Shown here piece after piece: positions 8,025 to 16,639 of a stretch of DNA of 64,000 nt (position 1 is the stretch's first letter; each line of letters begins with the position of its first letter). Location: contig NZ_SCOL01000001.1 of assembly GCF_005503015.1 (NCBI RefSeq), positions 2,108,001 through 2,172,000 of the forward strand, in the 5' to 3' direction. The notes below the pieces were generated by a model. That model saw only the letters and a list, made by a program, of their open reading frames with translations, had not been told where the DNA came from and did no database searches. The position numbers were made by a program, and so were the translations under genes. The stretch comes from Bacillus sp. E(2018) (GTDB lineage: Bacteria; Bacillota; Bacilli; Bacillales; Fictibacillaceae).

Positions 8025-8357
8025 TTAATACCCTTTTCTTACATTGATGACATGCTCGTTCTTTCTTTTTTTGCTCCCTCTTGCAGCATCAAAGAATAAT
8101 ACTAGTGCTGTCACGATATGCATGATCATTCCAATAACAGGCAAGTAGCCGACGATAGAAGTAATAAGACCTAATACACTCCCTGTAAATCTCTCTTTTT
8201 GAACGATACATACGATGAGTGTGATCAGGTGAAAAACAAACATGAATTGAAGTGGTCCCCATGCTGAAGCAAGAATGATGGCTCCTCCCAAGAAAGGAAT
8301 ACCAAGGAAAGCTTCAATACCGCCTGTTATAATTTTCAAGAGTCTCGATATGTTCAT
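8025..8357 (-). CDS. small multi-pass membrane protein, unknown
   Basis: A 110-residue protein with four hydrophobic segments (about residues 5-30, 34-50, 58-75 and 77-90), a glycine-rich first helix (GGIEAFLGIPFLGGAIILAS) and a very basic tail (RGSKKRKNEH). The start has an excellent GAGGAGGC site. It stands alone with its own terminator. I do not recognise the family beyond similarity in layout to short uncharacterised Bacillus membrane proteins. Confidence 0.6.
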   Translation of the reverse strand: MNISRLLKIITGGIEAFLGIPFLGGAIILASAWGPLQFMFVFHLITLIVCIVQKERFTGSVLGLITSIVGYLPVIGMIMHIVTALVLFFDAARGSKKRKNEHVINVRKGY

Positions 8358-8450
8358 GAGACAGCCTCCTCAATGATTTCTATTATATATTACGTATTTA
8401 CCACGAAAAAAGTTTCCTTTAATAAACATTCCCTCTCTATACAAATAAAA

Positions 8451-8472
8451 AAACCTCCAGTGTTGGAGGTTT
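8451..8472 (-). terminator. terminator of the amidotransferase gene
   Basis: The perfect stem AAACCTCCA / TGGAGGTTT is followed on the minus strand by seven T. Confidence 0.9.
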
Positions 8473-8478
8473 CACTCT

Positions 8479-9231
8479 TTATTCCTTATTTTTCTTTGCT
8501 TCCTTAATGAATGTCTTTATGATCGCCATCATATTCTCGTTTTCATGTCTTAATTCTTCAGGATGCCACTGCGTCCCAAGCAAGAACGTTTTATTTTGAT
8601 CTTCCAGCTCTAACGCCTCAATCACACCGTCAGAAGCTCTTGCAGCAACTCGTAACCCTTTTCCGACTTTTCCGATCGCTTGATGGTGAAAGCTATTAAC
8701 AGCAACCTCTTTTTCACCAACAATCTTATACAGTTTACTGTCTTCTTCAATGCTAACGGTATGAGAAGGTTCTGATCGCGTTGCAGATGATTGAAAATGA
8801 TTGATACTGTCAGTAAACTCACTCTCTACATCTTGGATGATAGTTCCTCCATAGCTAACATTTAATAAATGGTAGCCTCGACACATAGCAAGAATAGCTT
8901 TTTCGTTCTCACGTGCTTTTTTCACAAGCTCGATCTCAAAATCATCACGATTTTTATTTACCTTTTTTACTTTTGGATGAGGTTCCTCGTTATAAGTAAT
9001 GGAGCTGATATCTTCGCCACCTGTAAAGATTAACCCGTCACACATTTTTGCGTAAAACTCAGCTTCTTCTGGCTTGCCCATCGGAATTACAATTGGTATT
9101 CCTCCTGCATCTCTAACCGTTTCCGCAAATTTATTATAAACAACGACCGTATCAACATTTTCATTTTGAGTCTCAATCGTATTGATCGACATAATCGTGC
9201 TTGTTAATCCAATTAATGGCTTTTGAGTCAT
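8479..9231 (-). CDS. class-I glutamine amidotransferase-like hydrolase (PuuD/peptidase C26 type)
   Basis: A 250-residue protein of the gamma-glutamyl-GABA hydrolase family, which cleaves gamma-glutamyl amide bonds in polyamine or GABA breakdown. The features are DGLIFTGGEDISS (oxyanion-side glycine loop), the nucleophile elbow ILAMCRGYHLLNVSYGG with the catalytic cysteine, and the His-Glu pair in LLGTQWHPEE. All three catalytic residues are present. The start at 9231 follows GGAGAGGAAG; the upstream ATG at 9261 lacks a site. It is monocistronic, with no polyamine gene beside it, so the true substrate is open. Confidence 0.85.
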   Translation of the reverse strand: MTQKPLIGLTSTIMSINTIETQNENVDTVVVYNKFAETVRDAGGIPIVIPMGKPEEAEFYAKMCDGLIFTGGEDISSITYNEEPHPKVKKVNKNRDDFEIELVKKARENEKAILAMCRGYHLLNVSYGGTIIQDVESEFTDSINHFQSSATRSEPSHTVSIEEDSKLYKIVGEKEVAVNSFHHQAIGKVGKGLRVAARASDGVIEALELEDQNKTFLLGTQWHPEELRHENENMMAIIKTFIKEAKKNKE

Positions 9232-9368
9232 ATATAACTTCCTCTCCAATATGCTGTACACTCATGTTTTACCTTAAAATCTAATTAGTAAACACCCATA
9301 ATTTATCATTCCTATTACTATTAACCATTTATTCATACCTATTACATTTTTCTTTCCCACATAATAAA

Positions 9369-9397
9369 AAACAGCTCACTAAACATGTGAGCTGTTT
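9369..9397 (-). terminator. terminator of the 9417 gene
   Basis: The stem AAACAGCTCAC / GTGAGCTGTTT is followed on the minus strand by TTTTTTATTA. Confidence 0.9.
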
Positions 9398-9416
9398 CTT
9401 CTATTTATATTGTATG

Positions 9417-9602
9417 TTATTGCATCGGTGGTCTCGGCTTTTTTACAGAATAAACGAGTTCAATATCACCGTTCTCCTTCACACGCTTCACCGTGTAAGT
9501 TTTCTCAACACCTTGCTCGGTATTGTGAAAGGTGATCTTGTCGCCTTCTTCAAAATTTGATGTTCCTGTGTCCCATAATTTTTCGTCATCGGGTTTTCTC
9601 AT
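9417..9602 (-). CDS. small hypothetical protein (61 aa)
   Basis: A soluble charged peptide (RKPDDEKLWDTGTSNFEEGDK) whose pattern EEGDKITFHNTEQGVEKTYTVKRV resembles a small beta-barrel. The ATG at 9602 is chosen because AGGGGTG lies six bases upstream; a GTG three codons earlier is also possible. A strong terminator follows directly. I do not recognise the family. Confidence 0.6.
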   Translation of the reverse strand: MRKPDDEKLWDTGTSNFEEGDKITFHNTEQGVEKTYTVKRVKENGDIELVYSVKKPRPPMQ

Positions 9603-9970
9603 ACCTCTCACCCCTCATATTCCGCCTAATTTCCCATAACAATATGCAATTTAACTTTATTTTCCCCTACTTAGGAAAATGAATCCTAAATCGTATGTTA
9701 AAACGTGCATATTTTGCTCTCGTTATTGAGAATCCAGCATACAATCTCCTTTGTTCACTGGGAATAGAGTCCGGCTCAATATCGGAATCGGTATGTTGGC
9801 AGTGCAATGAAATACTTTCTCACCAACCGGTTATGACAAGAATTTATGGACACCTCTTTATTGTTTATTGATATAACATTTTTTGATAAAGTGCGCCTTA
9901 TCTAATAGTTCTACTAAACAGGTAGAAACCCTTTATATTGTTTAAATTCTTTAATTATTTATTTCTTTAG
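9603..9970. other. intergenic region without a supported gene
   Basis: About 370 bases of AT-rich sequence. A 58-codon open frame on the plus strand (9695-9871) contains a CWQC pair but has only a weak TAGGA upstream and no terminator, so I do not call it. No palindromes or repeats of note were seen. Confidence 0.5.
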
Positions 9971-11644
9971 TTAACTAATTGATAACAGGTTAAGTTCTTT
10001 CGCAACAAACTCCATAAGCTCAGCAATCTTATTGGATGAAAAATCCAACTCGATCCCTGCAGCTTCATAAACTTCTGGAAGTGATTTAGAGCTTCCAAGT
10101 TTTAGGGCTTCTTTATATTTAATGATTGTACCCTCTGGATCTTCTTTGTAATTTTTGTACAATTGAATAGCTCCAAGTTGAGAAATGGCATACTCAACAA
10201 AATAAAATGGAACTTCGAAAATATGAAGCGTATAGAACCACCCTTTTACTTTCCATTCTTCATACCCGTTCCAATCTACTATCGAAGCATCATACCGTTC
10301 TTTCAATTCGCCAAACTTCTTCGTACGCTCTTCCCACGTATGATTCGGATGTTGATATAGCCAGTGCTGAAACTGATCAATGACCATAATATAAGGAAGA
10401 CTCATTAAAGCCCCTTTTAGCTGATCTTTCTTCGCTCGGTTAAGTTCCTCCTCTGTCTTGTAAAACTCATTCCAACGATCCATTGTGAAAAGCTCCATAC
10501 TCATACTCGCTAGTTCGGCCGACTCCATTGGAATTTGTTTATAAGCATATAATTCTAAATCGCTCTTCAATAAATCGTGAATCGCATGTCCCATCTCATG
10601 CATAAAAACAACAAGATCACTATCCGTATTGGACATGTTCATAAAAATAAACGGAAGCCCTGTTTCAGGTAAAGATTCACAAAATCCACCTTGTGCTTTT
10701 CCTTTTCTGCTTGTCAGATCAAACAGCTTCTTCTCGTTCATCTCATGAACAAGGGAGCCGAACGTAACATCAAGTTCGCTTAAAACTTTCGCTGATTTAT
10801 TGATCAACTCCACATCTGAACTTACAGGTTGTAATGGTTTTCGACCGATTGCTTCTGCTTGAACATCCCAAGGCTTATAAACATCTACACCTATTTCAGC
10901 TTTGTGCTCTTTTTGAAGCTGTATCGTGATCGGAAGAACATGCTCACGTATGGATTCAGCGAGTTCTGTACAATCCACTGGCGTGTAGTCAAATCGATTA
11001 TATTTCTTAAACATATAATCATTAAAACTCTTCAAGCCCGCGTTCTCCGCTTTCTTCACTCGTAGTTGAATCAACTCATCAAGAATACTTTGAAGTTTCT
11101 CTTCTTCTTTTAGTATAGGTTCATACAAAGCTTTCATCGCTTTTTCTCTTATATCACGCTTGGAATCTCTAATATGAACAAAAAGTTCACTAATCGTTAC
11201 TTCTTTACCTTCCCAATGTGAAGATAGACCTCCTGTGATCTCAAAGTATTGATTCGTTAGTGCATCCTCTTGTTTTTCAATTTCCAAGTTGGCTTCTTGA
11301 AATAGAGCAAATTGTGTTCTTAACTTCTTTTTATATTCTCCAAATTCATCGTCTGGCAGTTCAGCCATAAATGGTGACTCTAACACTTTCTCATCCAGGA
11401 TCGATTGGTACTTTTTAAACAATGGCTTGATGTGTTGCTGATCAAATTCAAATTGCTTCTTAATCTCTTCATCATTACTTTGACATTGAAAGGCAATATA
11501 ATGGCGAAGCATCTCTTCTTCTACTTTTTCGTAGATGGATTTTTGCTGACTTAAAAAATTCTTTAGATCTCCTAAGGAAGTTATGGTTACGCTTACAAGA
11601 TTCTCAAACTCTTGTTTTAGTGCATTTATTTTCTGATCGTTCAT
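9971..11644 (-). CDS. M3-family oligoendopeptidase (PepF-like)
   Basis: A 557-residue cytoplasmic zinc peptidase that cuts short peptides. The zinc site is HEMGH at residues 349-353, with the downstream glutamate ligand in MESAELASMSMELFT. The all-helical M3 scaffold fills the rest. The length is slightly shorter than classical PepF (about 600), matching the shorter M3 branch common in Bacillus. I chose ATG 11644 because GGAGG lies seven bases upstream; the longer frame to 11722 has no site. It is monocistronic. No truncation is seen. Confidence 0.88.
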   Translation of the reverse strand: MNDQKINALKQEFENLVSVTITSLGDLKNFLSQQKSIYEKVEEEMLRHYIAFQCQSNDEEIKKQFEFDQQHIKPLFKKYQSILDEKVLESPFMAELPDDEFGEYKKKLRTQFALFQEANLEIEKQEDALTNQYFEITGGLSSHWEGKEVTISELFVHIRDSKRDIREKAMKALYEPILKEEEKLQSILDELIQLRVKKAENAGLKSFNDYMFKKYNRFDYTPVDCTELAESIREHVLPITIQLQKEHKAEIGVDVYKPWDVQAEAIGRKPLQPVSSDVELINKSAKVLSELDVTFGSLVHEMNEKKLFDLTSRKGKAQGGFCESLPETGLPFIFMNMSNTDSDLVVFMHEMGHAIHDLLKSDLELYAYKQIPMESAELASMSMELFTMDRWNEFYKTEEELNRAKKDQLKGALMSLPYIMVIDQFQHWLYQHPNHTWEERTKKFGELKERYDASIVDWNGYEEWKVKGWFYTLHIFEVPFYFVEYAISQLGAIQLYKNYKEDPEGTIIKYKEALKLGSSKSLPEVYEAAGIELDFSSNKIAELMEFVAKELNLLSIS

Positions 11645-11745
11645 TTTCATTCCTCCCGAAAACGTTCTATTATCCACTTTACCACAAATAGGAAAATACT
11701 TGATAGATGGAATGTTGGGCATATTCGTTTATATAGATAAAAATA

Positions 11746-11780
11746 ACCCTTACTCGTTCACAAGAAGGACGAATAAGGGT
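11746..11780 (-). terminator. terminator of the six-gene 11.8-15.5 kb operon
   Basis: On the minus strand ACCCTTATTCGT pairs with ACGAGTAAGGGT (one G-U pair) and is followed by TTATTTTTATC. Confidence 0.85.
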
Positions 11781-11810
11781 CATTTGTCTAGAAATCTATC
11801 TTTATAACTG

Positions 11811-12203
11811 TTAACAATTGCAGATCATAACTACGTTTCCATCTGGATCTTCTACATTGAACCAAGCTACTTCACCGTGCCACTCGATCTCACGGATCAC
11901 TTTCATTTTCTTCTTTTGAAGTTCTTTGTATGCTTCATCAATATCTGGGGCAAACAGATTAAACATAGGACCTGAACCAGGTGATCGGTGGAAAGATGGG
12001 TCAAACGTATGATCATCTAGAGATAATCCTGTTTGTCCTGTTACTGGAATGTTATGTACAGGTGATTGCACTTCACTTAAATCTATTGTTATCCCCAATA
12101 GATCAGCATACCATTCCACAGATTTTTTTAGATCCGTTACATGCACGAATACATTGTTGATGTGGCTTTGAACAGCAGAGATACTCGTTACTTTTTCACT
12201 CAT
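11811..12203 (-). CDS. VOC (glyoxalase/bleomycin-resistance) family protein
   Basis: A 130-residue single-module vicinal-oxygen-chelate protein. The first half has FVHVTDLKKSVEWYADLLGI with a metal-ligand histidine and the second EVAWFNVEDPDGNVVMIC, the usual beta-strand ending in DPDGN. Members bind metals and act as lyases, isomerases or binding proteins; the substrate is unknown. The start follows TAGGAGGC. It is the last gene of a six-gene operon (12-bp gap to the GNAT gene upstream). Confidence 0.8.
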   Translation of the reverse strand: MSEKVTSISAVQSHINNVFVHVTDLKKSVEWYADLLGITIDLSEVQSPVHNIPVTGQTGLSLDDHTFDPSFHRSPGSGPMFNLFAPDIDEAYKELQKKKMKVIREIEWHGEVAWFNVEDPDGNVVMICNC

Positions 12204-12215
12204 GTAAGACGCCTC

Positions 12216-12623
12216 CTAAGATTTACATTCTTCATACGTTCTTCGATATCCGTAAAAAGATCTAAAATTTTGCCCTTCATAAAAAGTGTGCGATGTACGT
12301 GATGCAAGCATCTCCATTCGTGCTGTTGGATACTTCGCTTGAATGACGTTCAACAGCTTTCCACCTACTCCTCGTCCTCTATAAGGCTTTGAGATCAGCA
12401 TCTCGCATATATAGAGCGTTACGTGTTCATCAGTTAGCCCACGAGCATAACCTATTACCTCTTCGTCCTTTAGCATGACATACGCTAAATTGGACTTACC
12501 CCAAGCCTGTTTTGTTTCTTCGTCCCTTTCAACTAATTGTGTCCAGCCTTCTTGTTTGTTTAGTTCTTGAATCGCCTTAAAATGCTTCTTTTCTATATAC
12601 GAAGTAAATGCTACATCCTCCAC
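12216..12623 (-). CDS. GNAT N-acetyltransferase
   Basis: A 135-residue acetyl-CoA-dependent transferase. The acetyl-CoA pyrophosphate loop is seen as ISKPYRGRGVGGKLL, and the last strand and helix as MLASRTSHTFYEGQNFRSFYGYRRTYEE. The GTG start at 12623 follows GAGGAG nine bases upstream. Its operon partners do not define the acceptor. Confidence 0.8.
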   Translation of the reverse strand: MEDVAFTSYIEKKHFKAIQELNKQEGWTQLVERDEETKQAWGKSNLAYVMLKDEEVIGYARGLTDEHVTLYICEMLISKPYRGRGVGGKLLNVIQAKYPTARMEMLASRTSHTFYEGQNFRSFYGYRRTYEECKS

Positions 12624-12637
12624 GGCTGTTTTCTCCT

Positions 12638-13390
12638 CTATAAAAGTGCTTTAACGGTCTGCACACCTTTTTCAACTTCCGAAAGAAGGTCTCCTTCAAA
12701 ATGTTCTTGCTCAATCACGCAATAGTCGACTTTCTGTTCATCTGCTAATTTTAAGAAGCCACCGAGATCAAGTATTCCTGTTCCAGCAATCGTGCTCTGT
12801 TTTTGCCCGTTTTTCTCTACCATATCTTTGAGGTGAAGGGACACGCAACGGAAGCGATACTTATTCAGCAGCTCCTCAGGCTCAAACCCAGCATATTTTG
12901 CCCAATACGTGTCCAGCTCCATCTTGACTAAATCAGGGTCTGTTTCTTGATAAAGCAAATCAAACGGCATCTTACCTTCAAGCTCGTAAAATTCAAAATC
13001 ATGATTATGGTAAGCTACACGGATTCCATACTCTTTGCTTCTTAATCCCGCTTCGTTCAACATCTCTGCTACACGCTTGTAATCGTCTATCGATTTTCTT
13101 TCATCTTCTGTTAAGTAAGGCATGATCATCAAATCATTCTCTAAAATGAGTTGATCTTCCATTTGTTTTTTTAATGCATCTCCTGAGAATTGCTGAAGTG
13201 GAATATGAGCTCCAGCAACAGTTAAAGCATTTTCATCCAATACCTTTTTTACTTCTTTAGCAGAAATCCCGAACAATCCAGCAAATTGTACGCTGTCATA
13301 TCCGATCTCTTTCACTCTTTCTAAAGTACCTAATAAATTCTTTTCAGCTTCTTTTTGTATGGAGTACAGTTGCAATCCGATTTTTCTCAT
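12638..13390 (-). CDS. sugar phosphate isomerase/epimerase-like TIM barrel
   Basis: A 250-residue AP-endonuclease-2/xylose-isomerase-like barrel. Typical landmarks are IGLQLYSIQKEAEKN at the N-terminus, VAYHNHDFEFY with metal-binding histidines, KMELDTYWAKYAG with the acidic ligand, and CVSLHLKDM followed by YCVIEQEHFEGD near the end. These metal-binding residues are intact, so the enzyme is probably active on a sugar or inositol-like compound. No other sugar pathway gene lies nearby, so its substrate stays open. Confidence 0.82.
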   Translation of the reverse strand: MRKIGLQLYSIQKEAEKNLLGTLERVKEIGYDSVQFAGLFGISAKEVKKVLDENALTVAGAHIPLQQFSGDALKKQMEDQLILENDLMIMPYLTEDERKSIDDYKRVAEMLNEAGLRSKEYGIRVAYHNHDFEFYELEGKMPFDLLYQETDPDLVKMELDTYWAKYAGFEPEELLNKYRFRCVSLHLKDMVEKNGQKQSTIAGTGILDLGGFLKLADEQKVDYCVIEQEHFEGDLLSEVEKGVQTVKALL

Positions 13391-13417
13391 GTTTCTCTCT
13401 CTCCCTTATTTTAACGA

Positions 13418-13876
13418 TTACAAAACTTTGTTCATGGATATAGAGGCTTGTTTATAACCTAGTTTTTTATATAATGCGATTGCGTTCTCATTCGACCCGA
13501 ACACATGAAGACCGACGTAGTCCGCTCCTTCATCTTTTAATTCATTCTCAAAAAAACGAAGAGCGGTCTGAGCGATCCCTCGCTTACGAAATGCATCCAG
13601 CACGTAAATATGATAAAGAAAAGCTTTCTTCTCTTCTTTTGAAACATGAAACCATAGGTAACCTGCTAGTTCATTATCGCTATTGATTCGAAATAAATGC
13701 TGTCCTTCTGTCTTTTCCTCATCCGGAAGCAGTTGTTCCATTTGTTTCTCTGCTTTTTCAGTAGCAAGCTCTCTATCTAGTTTATAATGCTCAGCTGTAT
13801 CACGAATATAATCTGGCAGCATAAACTTTAGGTAATCTTTAAACTGTTTGTTGTTCATTCTCTCAAATGTGATCAA
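13418..13876 (-). CDS. GNAT N-acetyltransferase
   Basis: A 152-residue protein with the acetyl-CoA loop in LDAFRKRGIAQTALRFFE and the C-terminal LHVFGSNENAIALYKKLGYK, a very typical GNAT ending. It starts at TTG 13876 with GGGGAG eight bases upstream (ITFERMNNKQFKDYL). It is one of two GNAT genes in the same operon; they are not close copies of one another. Confidence 0.82.
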   Translation of the reverse strand: MITFERMNNKQFKDYLKFMLPDYIRDTAEHYKLDRELATEKAEKQMEQLLPDEEKTEGQHLFRINSDNELAGYLWFHVSKEEKKAFLYHIYVLDAFRKRGIAQTALRFFENELKDEGADYVGLHVFGSNENAIALYKKLGYKQASISMNKVL

Positions 13877-13891
13877 ACGCCTATCTCCCCT

Positions 13892-14662
13892 TTACTTCAT
13901 CAAATATTCAATGATTTTAGGCATTCTTTCTCGCCAAGCTTTCTCATGATGTACTCCGCCCTCGATGATTTTAAATTGCACATCAATGTTCTTATTCTTA
14001 AAAACTTCATAGACCTCTTCAGAAGAACGTATGTAATGAGCAGCATCCACTTTAGATGTATCCTCATCGGTTCCGATATCCATATAAAATCTTTTGAGCC
14101 CACTTAAGTCACTTTCTTCTATGAAACTTTCAATCTCTGTCTGATTGAACCAATAAGCGGAAGAAAGGCTTGCTACTCTTTTGAATACATGTGGATAGCG
14201 ACAAGCTGCATACGTGGAGATCAACCCACCCATCGAACTGCCTGCCATTAATGTTTCGTCAGGTTTTGTTCTGTATTTTTCATCTATTAACGGCTTTAAC
14301 TTATGTAAAACAAACTCGATGTATGCTTCCCCTTTTCCTCCATAAACTCCTTCAAATTTAAGAAGTTCTGGTCCTACTGTCGGGTTTTCCCATGGAGCAT
14401 ATTCATTAAAACGTTCAAACCCCTCATGATTACAGTCAATTCCAACGATGATAAGAGGTGTTTTACTCGTTTTCAAATAATCAGCTAATCCCCATGAAAC
14501 TCCGTAGCTAGCGTCTTCATCATGAAACAAATTCTGACCGTCATGCATATAAAGAACAGGAAAATGTTCTTTACCGTCTCTATAATCGTCAGGCAGACAA
14601 ACGCGAATCTGTCTTTCTATTCCTCCGAATTCTTCAATCGCCACTTTGAATGTTTGTAACAT
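13892..14662 (-). CDS. alpha/beta-hydrolase esterase (esterase D/enterochelin-esterase-like, YbbA type)
   Basis: A 256-residue cytoplasmic esterase. The N-terminal FPVLYMHDGQNLFHDEDASYG segment and the nucleophile elbow AGSSMGG (S143) identify the family that includes Bacillus BesA/YbbA and IroE. A likely catalytic histidine is in EGGVHHEKAW near residue 237. Family members hydrolyse esters of siderophores or carbohydrates. The siderophore operon of this window makes a hydroxamate without ester bonds, so a link to it is not supported. The gap to its upstream neighbour is 14 bp. Confidence 0.8.
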   Translation of the reverse strand: MLQTFKVAIEEFGGIERQIRVCLPDDYRDGKEHFPVLYMHDGQNLFHDEDASYGVSWGLADYLKTSKTPLIIVGIDCNHEGFERFNEYAPWENPTVGPELLKFEGVYGGKGEAYIEFVLHKLKPLIDEKYRTKPDETLMAGSSMGGLISTYAACRYPHVFKRVASLSSAYWFNQTEIESFIEESDLSGLKRFYMDIGTDEDTSKVDAAHYIRSSEEVYEVFKNKNIDVQFKIIEGGVHHEKAWRERMPKIIEYLMK

Positions 14663-14676
14663 TTTTTTCTCCCATT

Positions 14677-15540
14677 CTATTTATCTAGGTATAGGTTGAA
14701 ACCGTTAACAAAATACTGTAACGTTTCACGTTCATCTTCATTTAGTTCACGATTAACCTGGACTTTATATTCTTCTTCAATGGCTTGTGGATTACCTTCA
14801 AATTCTTTTGTAAGGTTAGCGAACCGTCTTAACATGGTAGTTTCTATTTGAAACTCTTGCTTCGTTGCTGCTTTCCAATGAGAGAAGATATAATAATCTG
14901 CGTCAAAGGCTTCCAGTTGGTCTAACAATTTAAGCGTTCGTTTCACTGTATAATTATTTTTTGGTGCGTACATATTAGCGTAAAGACAATCTGATAAAAA
15001 TAAAATCTTTTCTTCCTTAATGTATACTACGATTGAATCTGTTGTATGGTCTCCGCCAACATGTTGAAGAACACAGGTAACTCCACCTAGATCAATTTCC
15101 ATTTTTTCATGAAACGTAATCGTCGGAAGCATTATCTTGATTTTACGATGATCTGGGAATTCTTTTTTTATAGCGTCAGCACAAAATTCGATTTCGACTC
15201 CTTGCAGAACTCTTTCATCCAAATCTTCATCACTCCAAGAGAAAGGAAGAAGTTCTTGCATTTTTATTTTCGTTTCTGCTGAAGAAATGGATGGAATGTT
15301 CAATGCAGGCAATCCAAAAATGTGATCCCAATGCCAGTGCGTAATAACGACTAGATTGGGTTTTCGGATTTCCTTTTTACGTAGCTCATCCAAAAAGTAA
15401 GATGCATGTTTTTCTGAGTTTCCTGCATCAATCATCAAAGTCATTTCGTTTCCCACAACAGCTCCTAAAATTGGGCGATCTGTCTCTGAAACAGGTGTTT
15501 GGTACCAAAAACGTTCTGTTAGTTTTTCTAATGTCTGCAA
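14677..15540 (-). CDS. MBL-fold metallohydrolase
   Basis: A 287-residue metallo-beta-lactamase-fold hydrolase. The metal motif HWHWDH is at residues 68-73, with later ligands in HVGGDHTTDS and IFLSDCLY and a final FSHWKAA. It starts at TTG 15540 with GGGGAG nine bases upstream; a TTG at 15549 would touch the site. It is the first gene of the six-gene operon. The substrate is unknown: the fold covers lactonases, thioesterases and phosphodiesterases. Confidence 0.8.
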   Translation of the reverse strand: MQTLEKLTERFWYQTPVSETDRPILGAVVGNEMTLMIDAGNSEKHASYFLDELRKKEIRKPNLVVITHWHWDHIFGLPALNIPSISSAETKIKMQELLPFSWSDEDLDERVLQGVEIEFCADAIKKEFPDHRKIKIMLPTITFHEKMEIDLGGVTCVLQHVGGDHTTDSIVVYIKEEKILFLSDCLYANMYAPKNNYTVKRTLKLLDQLEAFDADYYIFSHWKAATKQEFQIETTMLRRFANLTKEFEGNPQAIEEEYKVQVNRELNEDERETLQYFVNGFNLYLDK

Positions 15541-15593
15541 ACGATCCAACTCCCCTATTCAAATACATGTGAACAACTTTATTGTACTTTAAA

Positions 15594-16535
15594 TCATCTC
15601 TTAGGGTTAGAAAGATGCACATTCTGATCCGTTTGTATTTCTTCTGGTATATGAGTTGGTGCATTTGGTACTTTTCTCTTTCTTTGATCAAGAATCTCAG
15701 AAGAATAAAGTTTGATGACTAAGCTTCCACCATAGCGTTTTGCACGAATAAGTACAGGCTGGTCGTATTTGTTTTGAAATTGAAAATCTGGTCCGTACCA
15801 ACTGACGGTCGCATCTCTACCTGATGGTACGTACGGTACACGTTTGCTGTGTGAGTATCGCTGTACAATTTTTAATCCTGCACGATCAACTGCATTAAAC
15901 AAAGTAGAAGAGACTTGACATATTCCTCCTCCAATCCCTTCAGACAATTCACCTCTAACGATGATTGGGGCACGCATGTAACCTTTTGACGTTGTTCGTC
16001 TGCCTACGACCTGGTTGAATGAAAACGTCTCATTCGGAAAAACAACATGACTATCCAGCGCTTCTGCAGCAAGCTCAATGTTTGTTGTTCGACTTTTATT
16101 TCTTGAATTAAAGTATGTAACATACTGCCCAATCTGCTGATTCTTAATATGAGCTAGAACTTCCGTATCAACTTTTGGATAGATATTCATTTCTGGCACA
16201 TCTATCATTTGTGGTCCGGTTTCATAAAAAAACGTGTAAAACTTCTCTTTAAATAATTTTCGATTGATCTTATAACCAACTTGTCCTGGTATGATGCCGC
16301 CATAATCGTTTAATTTCGCATTGATTGGTGCTTTATATGATCTCTTGTCAAGAAGATCAACGAACTGATTGTATTTTGTGTCATCAATCATTGGAAACCC
16401 AGGGATTGAACCTTCGAACTGTTTACGGCTTACTTCTGCAAGCTTTTGACCTTCTTGATTCACGATTAACGATTCAGTGTTTTGATTTGCAGTTGTTGAT
16501 AATAATAGAAGTCCAGCTAACCATATTTGCAACAT
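15594..16535 (-). CDS. VanW family exported protein
   Basis: A 313-residue protein with a hydrophobic signal/anchor (LQIWLAGLLLLSTTA). The C-terminal half is the VanW domain: FPNETFSFNQVVGRRTTSKGY, the glycine-rich GGGICQVSSTLFNA and YGPDFQFQNKYDQPVLIRA. VanW-type proteins of Bacillus (YoaR) are envelope-associated and their biochemical role is unknown. The start at ATG 16535 follows GGAGTGA; the longer frame would run into the neighbouring gene's terminator. There is no van resistance gene nearby, so this is a housekeeping envelope protein rather than a vancomycin cluster. Confidence 0.82.
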   Translation of the reverse strand: MLQIWLAGLLLLSTTANQNTESLIVNQEGQKLAEVSRKQFEGSIPGFPMIDDTKYNQFVDLLDKRSYKAPINAKLNDYGGIIPGQVGYKINRKLFKEKFYTFFYETGPQMIDVPEMNIYPKVDTEVLAHIKNQQIGQYVTYFNSRNKSRTTNIELAAEALDSHVVFPNETFSFNQVVGRRTTSKGYMRAPIIVRGELSEGIGGGICQVSSTLFNAVDRAGLKIVQRYSHSKRVPYVPSGRDATVSWYGPDFQFQNKYDQPVLIRAKRYGGSLVIKLYSSEILDQRKRKVPNAPTHIPEEIQTDQNVHLSNPKR

Positions 16536-16572
16536 TGACCGATCACTCCGATTAATTATTTCTTTCATAAAA

Positions 16573-16604
16573 AACAAAGAGATCATGAACATGACCTCTT
16601 TGTT
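16573..16604 (-). terminator. terminator of the peptidoglycan-binding protein gene
   Basis: AACAAAGAG / CTCTTTGTT with an inner TCATG/CATGA pair is followed on the minus strand by TTTTTTATG. Confidence 0.88.
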
Positions 16605-16639
16605 ATTTTCATTTAAAATTTAGTTTTCATACTATATTT

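Noticed and set aside
9695..9871. A 58-codon plus-strand frame with a CWQC pair
   Set aside because: Weak start signal, no terminator, no recognisable family.
13892..14662. The esterase as a siderophore-release enzyme for the 40-49 kb cluster
   Set aside because: The predicted siderophore has amide and hydroxamate bonds only, and the genes are 25 kb apart in another operon.
15594..16535. VanW protein as part of a vancomycin resistance cluster
   Set aside because: No vanRS, vanH, vanA/B or vanX genes are present; VanW-type proteins are common in Bacillus envelopes.
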